Shown here piece by piece: positions 55,043 through 64,000 of a DNA stretch of 64,000 bases. The position numbers were made by a program, and so were the translations under genes. The stretch is from the NCBI GenBank assembly GCA_025403435.1, contig CM046327.1, forward strand, positions 12,826,218 to 12,890,217, given 5' to 3'. Source of the DNA: Artocarpus heterophyllus. Lineage: Eukaryota > Streptophyta > Magnoliopsida > Rosales > Moraceae. A model generated the notes under the pieces. The model was given only the letters and a program-made list of their open reading frames with translations. It was not told the origin of the DNA and made no database searches. The stretch's first letter is position 1; each line of letters begins with the position of its first letter.

Positions 55043-58000
55043 AAAGCCTTCTTGAAGGCTTAATTTTATAGAGGACTAGCCTTGACTTGAGGAGTCTTGG
55101 CACCACATGGTCGATAGCACAGTTGATAACTACTGGCAGGGAACAGTTTTTACCTCGTATACTTTCACCGAGTTATGTTAAAACTTATACTTTTCTCGAG
55201 CTATTTGACAATTAAAACCACAACAAAAGAGTCCCTAAAAACAAATTCTGCAGCAAATAATATTATTGTTAAATACTAAAGAAGAGGCAAAAACATTATA
55301 GTTTGTACATTTTTTGTCCATTTTATCCTTACTGGATCCCTTTTTTCCCCTGATTGTGGTTTTTGGTAATTTTTGATCCTGCTATGTAATTTTACGCTGC
55401 CACTCTTGGTTCACTCTTCTTTGTTCTCCTCTTTGTTCAGGGTCCTTTGTTATTTCCTTTTATATAGAAGTCCTGATCACTTCTTTTCCCTGCTAGCGCC
55501 GTTTCCTCTCCAAAAACGTCACCCTCTTCTTCCTTAAAAAAAAAAAAAAAATAAAATAAAAAAAAAACGTTTTCCTCTCAAGTTTTTTTCACGCCCGAAT
55601 TCTCTCTGGCCTACGCCTTAGCCTCTCCACCCCTCTCACCGTCGCCCTTTACTCCTCTCATCGTCGTTGGTCAGGTTTGTCGATTCAGTCGTCAGTGTCT
55701 TCCTCTTTCTCTCAACTGCAATGGTAGGTTTGTTTTCTTCTTTTTTCCTTCCATCGCAGATAGACTAGGAAGCAAATCGCCATTAAAGCTTCTCTGAAGC
55801 TCACCACGGCTCTGTCCACTTCTTTTTGTTGGCATTACCTGATGTGGGTCTGAGTAGTGGTGGTGGTTGAAGGCTTGAATGGCCATAAACTTAATTACTT
55901 ATTGGTGAGTGCAATTCCCGGTTGTGCATTGGCCACACCAACACACGAAATATATGTCTCCTACTTTTTTCCCTTAAAAGAGTAAGATTTCGTATAATTG
56001 ATAATATATAGGCAAAGTAGTTCCTACACAAAAACGGATATTGAAACAACACGAATACTAATAATGTATTTTTTAGGTCAGTGATTTGCTTTCTAAAGTT
56101 AATAATGTATGCTGTTCTTTACAGATTTATTTAATAACTTACTCATATTGCTTTTTCTTATGCATTTGTTGAAAAAAAAAAAGAGGGGAAAAAGTTTAAT
56201 TTGTTTGGGTTTATGATTTATTTGTTTACAGTGATGAGCTGTTATATCTTTTGCAAATTTTCCGTTATTGATGGATCGGGGAAATTTAATATTTCTTTTA
56301 CTCTCTCTTTTTCTTCTTTTTTGTGTTTGTAAAATCACCATTGAGGCTTCTCTAGAACTCACCGTGACTTCACTTTGCTGTTGTAACTCGGTTTAGTATG
56401 TACATCTTAGTCTTTGTATCTCTTTTTGTTTCGCAATTTTTCTTCATTATTATTGAAATGTAAGCTTCGTTTGGATTTCTCTCTATAGGAATTTCGGATG
56501 TTTTCTGTTTCATTTGGCCGTGTGCTTTCATAAGAATCAAACACTTTTATATCTTTTGCAGTGATGATCCGTTCTTTTTTTTTTTTTTTCTTTGCTTTTG
56601 ATGCAGTGGAAAGATTTCGAGAGATTTCAATTGAAACATTAAATTAATTTAAATGCTAAAAAGTTGACCTGGCCCTATCTTTTCTTTCTTTTTCATTAAT
56701 CCAATGACTTTTTGTTAAAAAAAACTTGACTTTCTGACAACTCCTATTTATTTATTTGTTTCTTGTTAAATTTCATATACTATTTGTGATTTTATGTTTT
56801 CTTTATTGTTTCTTTGTTTCTTCCTGCAACGGCACGCTTTTGTGCACAATTTTTGACAATGTTGAAATCTATCTGCTTCCAATATTATCTTTTAGACGTA
56901 GGTTAGGTAAATTTAAATCATTTTTCCCTTTCTTCTTGGGGATCCAAGGTTTTGATTTTTAACATACCTATTATTGTATTAATATATTATTGTATATATT
57001 AAATTTATATTAAATTTGATGCTAAAATAATAGCCAAAAAAACTATTCCAACTTCAAATGTCCTCACACGTAACTAAAAACTTAATCATTTGACCTTATT
57101 ATCATTATCATATTTTTTAATTCTGTTTTTTTGTCTATAAATATTGCTGCCACAAATCATTTTCCTTTGTATATTCTTTCTTTTTCCCTTGTACTTTCTC
57201 GGTGTTTGAAATGGATGATAGAAACCGTTTGTTAGAACTACATTTATTGTAACATGTAAGAGTTTTACATTGTAGCAATTTTTTTATTATTACTATAGTA
57301 TATGAGAGCTTTACACTGTTCATAACTGAGTTTATTGGGGGAACCATATAGTGAGAAACCATTGCCAAACACTCAGTTAGTTTGCTTACTCTTCTCAGTT
57401 TATTCACTTTCTTCCCTTCTACACTGTCTTTGTTATACTTTCTGCTTTGTCATTTTTGTTGCCAATACTTTGCTGTTTAAGGCAGTTTTGAACTAAGTTT
57501 ATCTATCAAATATTATTACTTTGAATTGAATATTCTTATATTGCTTTTGTCTCCTGCTTTGTATTAAAAAATGGTTGAATATCATATATTGTGTATTTTT
57601 AAGCACATCGAGTTTTATATAGTTTGATCAAATATTGCTGTGATTATTGCTGTAAAAATTTATGTCTGTTACTGTCTACAGGTAGTTAAATTTATCTATA
57701 ATCTATTTTAATATTTTACATATATTGATTTACCATTTCTATTCGAGTCTCTTGATTTTATTCATTTGTCGTTGACTCATTCTTTTTTTTCTTGCCTTTT
57801 CTTTAGGGATATTATGTATAGTCTTTTGAAGTTTTTTGTTCATTTTGTCCTTTTCAGATTCTTTTCTTTTGTTTCTGAAGGTGTTTTTTAGTTCATTTTC
57901 GCCCAACTTTTATGGTTTTATGCTACTGCCCTTTACTTATTCTTTTTTCCTCCATTCTTTCTTCAGAGGTGTTTTGTCATTTTGTTTTGTATAAAAACCT

Positions 58001-58500
58001 TATGCAGCTCTTTCCCTTGCCAGTGCCGTTTCTTTCCAAACAATGTATCCTGACTTCCGTTTTCTTCCCTGTTCTTTCTAGAAAGCATTATTCACTTGGT
58101 AGTTTTTGGGCAAATTAATAGTTTACTCCAGGCCATTCATTTCTCTTATGTACATATTATAATATATGTGACAAATATTGTTTCTTATAACATTTTATAC
58201 TTTTTTTTGGTTGCCAACAGTGTTTTTGTCTTTGTAGAAATATTTTTTAGGTAGCTACAACAATTTTACATAAGTAAACTTATTTGTCATATATTGCTAA
58301 TGCTATTCAATACCTGAGCCACAACTTTTATATTAAAATATTATTTTATTAATGTTTGTTTTATTTGTATTTTTACTTTTTTTCTTGGTTCTATTATTCT
58401 TTAGTCTACACATTGGATTTTTTCTTTTGTAAAACTTAATATTATTTTTTATAATTGAAAATCATAATTTCTATATTTATTGGGTATAGTTTCTCCCATC
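55043..58500. other. T-rich intergenic DNA with internal repeats and promoter-like segments
   Basis: No coding gene is supported. A promoter/leader-like block at 55310-55535 (TATA-like ttatatagaagtcctg, then tgctagcgccgtttcctctccaaa) recurs in diverged form at 57830-58085 (gtataaaaaccttatgcag, then tgccagtgccgtttctttccaaa). A second pair, 55779-55815 and 56331-56372 (ccattaaagcttctctgaagctcacc and a variant), suggests further internal duplication. A pyrimidine-rich leader ending in ATG|gtaggt at about 55723 could be a first exon. A family-1 MITE lies at 57205-57378. The stretch may be the 5' part of the Helitron or of a gene it captured. Confidence 0.4.
57205..57378. repeat. MITE-like repeat, family 1, copy 4
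   Basis: A block from gtttgaaatggatgat to atggtttctcactatatgg-type ends with internal gtaacatgtaagagttttac and atagtatatgagagctttac, the same phrase pair as the copies near 1078 and 10190. No coding capacity. Confidence 0.45.
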
Positions 58501-58519
58501 AAACATAAATATTCTATAT

Positions 58520-60110
58520 TTATTAAAGAAAATGGATTTTTTCAATTACAAACACATAAATACAAATTTTTATGTAGAAAAAGAAGGCATCAAATTAGAC
58601 AACAGATTTGTAGTCCCTGTACAACAAAGACCTAATGTTTAAAATTTCATGCTCATATCAATGTTGAAGTTTTTCTCTCAATCTATGCTTATAAAATATT
58701 TATTCAAATATTTAACAAAAGGACCAAATAGAATCAGAGTAGTAATAGAAGATACTATATGTATAGATCAATTTACACAAACTATTTATCAAGAAGTAGA
58801 TGAAATTAAAAATTATATTAATTGTCATTATATAAGACCATATGAGGCTATGTGGAGGTTATGTAAATACCCAATACATCATAGAAATCTAGTTGTTCAA
58901 CGACTATCAATTCACTTATCACGTATGCAAAATATAACATTTCACTCAAATCAACAGCTTACTTATATAATAAAACAGCCAGGATTTCATAAAATAACTC
59001 TAACTAAATGGATGGAAACCAACAAGTTAAATATTGAAGCTAGAGAACTTACTTACATTGAACTTTCAACCAAATATGTTTGGAATAACAAATACAATAT
59101 TGGACTATTAGACAAACAGGACATACAATTAGACGAACTTTTTATATGCATCCCAGTTCTGGAGATCTATATTTCCTAAATTATTACTAAACTATCGAAA
59201 AGGTATAACAAGTTATGAATCCCTTGAAACGATTGATAATATAACATATTCAACAAATCAAGAAGCGTGTTTCGCATTAGGCTTATTAGGAAATGATAAA
59301 GAATAGGATGAATAAATATTAGAAGCTTCAGTTTGGTCAACATAAAGTCAGTTATGACAATTATTCATTATAATCTTATTATTTTGCAATGTCAATAATC
59401 CAATAAAATTATTCGAAAAACATTGAAAACTTATGATAGATGATATTTTTCACAAAATTAAAACTTTATTCAACAAACTAAATTTTCAAATACCTGAAAT
59501 GAAATTATATAATTATGTATTATACAAATTAGAAAAATTATTAAATCTAAATTCATCAAGTTTAACAAATTTTAATTTACCCCTTTCCATTAGATCATTA
59601 ATAAATGATCTAATAATAAACTTTTAAGAGAAGAACTTAATTACAATATAAATAAATTAAAAGACTAAAATACTATATTAGTACAAAATTTAAACACTAA
59701 ACAACAATATACTTATCAGCAAATTTTAAAATGGCATAATCATGAAAAAGACAATCTTTTTTTATTTATAGTCATGGAGGAATTGGGAAAACATATTTAT
59801 AAAATGCAATCATTACTAAAATAAGATCAAATAATGAAATTATTTTAGCTGTTGCATCTTCCAGAATAGCATCATTATTATTACCAAAACGTAGAAATGC
59901 ACATTCTTGATTTCAAATACCATTATCAATAGATAAATTTTCTACCTGTCATATTTAAAAAAGAACTCAATTAGCAAAATTAATAGAAAAAAAATCACTT
60001 ATATTATTGAATAAAGCACCTATGAATAATAAACATTGTTTTGAAGTAGTAGACAAAGCACTTCGAGATTTAAAAATAATTTAGAACAACTATTTGAAAG
60101 AATGATTGTT
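58520..60110 (+). pseudogene. Helitron Rep-helicase protein, 5'-truncated and broken
   Basis: Plus-strand readings match the region of Helitron transposases after the Rep domain: LDNRFVVPV near 58600, IKYLFKYLTKGPNR (58690-58735), YIRPYEAMWRL, IHHRNLVVQRLSIHL and ARELTYIELSTKYVW, then LLLNYRKGITSYESL and EACFALGLLGND around 59170-59300. The PIF1-type helicase starts after 59690 with Walker A HGGIGKTYL at 59773-59799. The Walker B equivalent reads LLNKAPMNNKHCFE, where the usual DE pair is NK. Frameshifts (for example after AHINVE near 58660) and stops are frequent. The HUH nuclease part that should precede was not found, so it cannot act. Confidence 0.8.
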
Positions 60111-61075
60111 GTCTTAGGAGGTGATTTTTGACAAATTTTGCCTGTTATTCCTACAGGAACCAAAGAACACACAATAAATGCAAGCATAAACAATTCCTAT
60201 TTATGGCTACATTTTAGAATCTTAACATTAACAACAAATTTGAGATTAAAAGACAATAACATTACAGAATAAGAAAAGTCAAAAATTATGGAGTTTTCAA
60301 ACTAGATACTAAGCATAGGAAATGGCATTGCTGAGGGAATAAAATATAGAAAATGAAGATGCTACATAGATTAAAATACCAAAAATGCATAATACATTAT
60401 GAATCAAATCCAATTAAAAAGATTTCAACAATAATATATGACAATTTCAATAATTATTTTAACAATATAGAATATTTAAAACAATGAGCAATAACTCCAG
60501 AGAATAAAACAACTAATCATATTAACAACTATATGTTATCTTCATCAGAAAATATAGATGAACTTAATCTTTTATATCCTTAAGTTTTTTGCACACCCTA
60601 AATTTTAATGGTGTACCACCACATGAATTATACCTTAAGTTGGAATTCCTATTATGTCATTAAGAAATTTAAACCAATCAATGGGATTATGTAACAAAAC
60701 AAGACTTATCATTACACAATTAACAAATAAAATTATAGAAGGACAAATCACAAGTTCAAATAATATTAATGAAAAAGTTTATATTCTAAAAATAGAAATA
60801 ATTGTATATGAATCTAAATAGCCTTTTACACTAAAAAGATGACAATTTCCTATAAAAATTTGTTATACCATGACAATAAATAAAAGCCAAGGACAATCGC
60901 TAAATAAAATTTGTCTCTATTTAGAAAATGAAATTTTTATACATGAACAATTATATGTTGCTTTATCAAGAGTAACAGCACCAAAAGGATTACATATATT
61001 AATTCATAATTCTATTAGTACATATTCAAATCATATAAAAAGCATTGTATAAAAAGAAATTGCACACAATATTAC
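60111..61075 (+). pseudogene. Helitron PIF1 helicase, C-terminal half
   Basis: It continues the helicase: VLGGDF-QILPVIP at about 60112-60150 (a stop replaces the residue before QIL), LRLKDNNIT, then after a degraded 600-bp stretch the final motif MTINKSQGQSLNKICLYLE and HEQLYVALSRVTAPKGLHIL (60870-61005). These are PIF1/RRM3 motifs V-VI. The order and spacing are those of plant Helitrons, and the gene is interrupted by several stops. Confidence 0.75.
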
Positions 61076-61205
61076 ATAAAATACATATAATAATATTGTT
61101 TCATATTAAAATAATATATTATCAATAATTTAGATATGTATTCAATCATACTATTTATTCATTAATGACTAAAAAATTATTTCTTATTTTTCACAATCAG
61201 ACAAG

Positions 61206-63190
61206 ATGATGACACCTATTCGTGCACTAAAACCAAATGAAGTATATGAAACTATCATAACAAGAATTTTTAGATTATGGACAAACAACGACTTCACAGG
61301 AGGACGTCTAATCAATCTTGATTGCCTTCTAGTTGATGAAGAGGTAATAACTTCAATAAACATTATATTACATTATCTTTTACTTGACATTAAATTTTAA
61401 CAAGCAACTAAAAATTTTATCTCTTTAATTTACAACATGAAGCAATTCAAGGATCAATACAAGCCCGTGATTCTGAAACCATTTCTAAAAAATCCAACTG
61501 GGCATAATTTATGACATCAAAAATTTTTTTGTGAATCAAAATAAGACAAAATGCAAAGTAGTTCCCTACAATGGCATGCCGCAATTTGCAAGTCTAACAT
61601 CTTTCGTTCCAATTACAATGGAGTTGCCGCATATCCTATTTCACAAATTCAATTTTATTGAATTTGATCAAGTACAACAAAGAGTTGACACTACTAAACT
61701 TCTAAGTGGTAATATTCTTTACTAACTTCAATAGTCTAAAATCATTTAATTTATAAACATATGTTTATAATAATTTGAATTTATTTGTCATTAGATGTTA
61801 TCGATGTCTTAATAGGTGTTCAATCAACAAAAAAATATCATCAACAGAACAACTCCAAGACGCACCATTATCATACAAACATAAGGTAATTAATTTTTTA
61901 TTTATTTTACTATAATTATATTGAAACTTATTTTAACAACAACTAAGTATTTTTATATTATCTAATTCTTTATTTTAAATTTTTTCATTTTATGTTTTTT
62001 AATAGAAATGAACCAATGCACGTAACACTTTGGGGGAACAAAGTAGCAAAATTTGATGAAAACATTTTGAAATTAATAGACAGACCAATTGTAGCAATTT
62101 TGTGGCAATGACAATAAAACAATATCTAGGTAATTTCACAAAATTTTATTCCATAAATTACATATTTAAACATAATTAATATAATCTAATACTAATCATC
62201 TCAACGTTAATAATATAGGGAATCCATATGTTTCAGGCATCGCAACAATTATTTATTACATTGATCTAGATATTTTGGAAACCAAAACATTAAAGACACG
62301 ATAAAAATAAGACTGTATTATTTTGGAAAAAATATTTCCTTCATAATGATTTTTTTAATCTTTTATTTTATTTTATTTTATTACTTTTGAATATACAAGT
62401 TCTCCCATCAAAGTCAAAAAATTGATTTCATATTAGCATTAGCAACACTGATGAAATCAATTGAAGAACAAAAATTAGCCAACAGAATAACAATCAAAAA
62501 GTTAAAAGCATTAGATCCAGAAAACAATTAGGTTAATATTAATTAAACTAAATTTAATAATTATTTTGCTGAAACTAATCACTTTTCTTTATTTATACAG
62601 TGTATTAAATTTACAATAAATGCTACAATAAGTCAATTTTTCACATATGAAGACTGGCACTACAACTCATGCCCCATATGTTACAACTAAAACAATCAGG
62701 AACTGGATGGTGGTGTGATAATTATGGCAATATAAACACCACCTATGCCATGGTAATAAACAATACTTAGAAATTGGTATTAAAATTTATTTATTCTTAT
62801 TAATTGTAATAAATACATTACTATATTAATTATTTACTATAACATTTATAACATACATAAATTAAATACACAAATCAGAGACAATACAGCAAATATGATG
62901 TGTGTCATATTTAGACGAGTTGCGCAAACACTTATAAAAAACCATGTTCAACGTTAACAATTGATGAAGGCTTCACTAATCTGTCCATAATCCCACCAAT
63001 CATCAAGCAACTTAGAGGACAACAAAAGATATTTCAAGTTTATTTTCAAACAAGAGGAGCATTAAGCGATATAGTTGTTTCAAAAATTTTTGAAGATATC
63101 CAACCTTCAATGCCACCTCTGCAACTACAGGCCTCCCCAACAATCAATCCAAAAACACCCAATCCAAAAAAATTAACTATGAGGTAAAAT
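61206..63190 (+). pseudogene. RPA1-like gene of the Helitron, multi-exon remnant
   Basis: Several short blocks separated by AT-rich intron-like gaps resemble replication protein A large-subunit OB folds. Block 61206-61400 (MTPIRALKPNEVYETIITRIFRLW, LINLDCLLVDEE) is a first OB fold. Block 61531-61725 includes ITMELPHILFHKFNFIEFDQV. The phrase PMHVTLWGNKVAKF near 62013-62055 is a second OB fold. A zinc-ribbon half-site (DWHYNSCPIC) lies near 62653-62685, and ANMMCVIFRRVAQ near 62890-62930 is the third. Plant Helitrons often carry such RPA-like genes after the helicase. Stops show decay. Exon limits are approximate. Confidence 0.6.
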
Positions 63191-64000
63191 GTTTTTACTA
63201 ATTTATATTAAACCTTTTAAAACTTCAATATTAATTTCATTAAATATATGTTTTAATAATATTTTATAATTTCAGCTCTGAAACAAAAACAATAGAACTG
63301 TCAAAAATGTCCAAGAATTAGGTAATATAACTACTTTGTAATAATCTAATTTATAATATATATACCTCAACATTACCAACTTTTTTTCCACCAATTTCTG
63401 TTTTGCAGTGAAGAAGAAACAAGCAAAATTGGAAGAGGAAAAAAAAAATAGTAACAAACTTTTGATTACAATATTAATTAACATATGTATATATGTGTGT
63501 GTATATAAATATATATAAACTAATTTTCATACTGCAACAATCATTACTTTCTCAACTGTAACGCATAAGTTTTTCTAAGGCTATATATATATTTAATATG
63601 TTTTACGACATTAAAATCTATATAAGTTGTTTAAATATTTCTACGAATATTTTTATCTTCTTTAAACTTGAACTTTGCCTAATGTTTGTTATTACATAAA
63701 CCCATCTTCATTATTTCAGCATGAAATTAATACTCAATTTAATATAAACAATCATATATTACTGTAATAATCAATATAATAAAAGCCAAAATCTTAGATG
63801 TCAAGGAAAAATAATAAAAAAAGCTTTAAATTTAGCTACTTGTGGAAAATTATATTGGAACTAAATGAATTTTAACATTTTTAAAAATAGTATACAAAAG
63901 ATTTTATTTTAACAGCAAGGAAGAAAAAACAACATATAAAATAATCTTTTTTTATATCCAATTTCTTCCGTGTTTATTTATGATGAAAAATTGCATTAAC
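63191..64000. other. AT-rich DNA right of the Helitron remnant
   Basis: No gene is supported. A (TATG/TA)n-like stretch occurs at 63484-63520. I looked for a Helitron 3' terminus (short hairpin followed by CTAG or CTRR and T) and saw none that is convincing, so the Helitron boundary may lie beyond the window. Confidence 0.45.

Noticed and set aside
63400..64000. Helitron 3' terminus (hairpin plus CTRR)
   Set aside because: No hairpin followed by CTRR at a plausible A/T junction could be found in this AT-rich stretch.

Overview
The window is nuclear DNA from a flowering plant, most likely a eudicot; the species cannot be named from sequence alone. It is very AT-rich, long ORFs are rare outside transposons, and the recognisable families are plant ones: Ty3/Gypsy chromovirus-like and Ty1/Copia retrotransposons with initiator-Met-tRNA primer sites, CACTA/En-Spm transposons, a Helitron with a replication-protein-A-like tail, LINE and SINE remnants, and MITEs. 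No bacterial-type operons, rRNA, true tRNA genes or CRISPR arrays were seen.

Layout. 1-7.3 kb is AT-rich intergenic DNA with MITEs, a 1.2-kb terminal-inverted-repeat element that may hold a captured GC-rich segment, G-box clusters and a LINE scrap. 7317-9311 is a non-autonomous CACTA element (TSD CTA) packed with palindromic subterminal repeats. 11.49-11.99 kb is the best ordinary host gene, a single-exon 167-aa protein with an OCTOPUS/DUF740-like N-terminal Cys motif. 13485 to about 23076 is a decayed autonomous-type CACTA element carrying two transposase-type coding regions; a 3.8-kb solo LTR (TSD CAGCA) sits in its second one. 24454-24878 (minus) reads as a two-exon gene for a 106-aa secreted small protein that I do not recognise. 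25.9-26.7 kb holds a palindromic MITE with SINE-like repeats in a perfect 43-bp hairpin. 27.06-33.3 kb is an exon-like reading frame split by two retroelement insertions: a chimera with two inverted LTR 5' ends (TSD TATGC) and a 3.6-kb solo LTR (TSD CTTAT).

33.3-55.0 kb is a nested stack. An old minus-strand Ty3/Gypsy element is broken by a 5'-truncated Copia element. The Copia 3' LTR is itself split by a 4.7-kb solo LTR (TSD GATCC). The Gypsy protease region is split by an intact 8.1-kb element at 44767-52881 (TSD GGCTT). 55-58.5 kb is repeat-rich intergenic DNA, and 58.5-63.2 kb is a decayed Helitron (Rep/helicase C-terminal part, PIF1 helicase, RPA-like OB folds).

The outstanding element is 44767-52881. 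Its two 1978-bp LTRs look identical except for one substitution that I noticed. It has a Met-tRNA primer site and a chromovirus-style polypurine tract, but no gag or pol. Instead it carries two intact intronless ORFs. One is a 173-aa cysteine-rich basic protein whose Cys cluster resembles the nucleic-acid-binding proteins of carla-like plant RNA viruses. The other is a full-length 216-aa LOG-type (cytokinin riboside 5'-monophosphate phosphoribohydrolase) protein that keeps the PGGxGTxxE loop but has lost the MHERK-type catalytic segment. A duplicated stem-loop follows the LOG ORF. It appears to be a young, cargo-carrying, non-autonomous retrotransposon, and it is the best candidate here for something undescribed.
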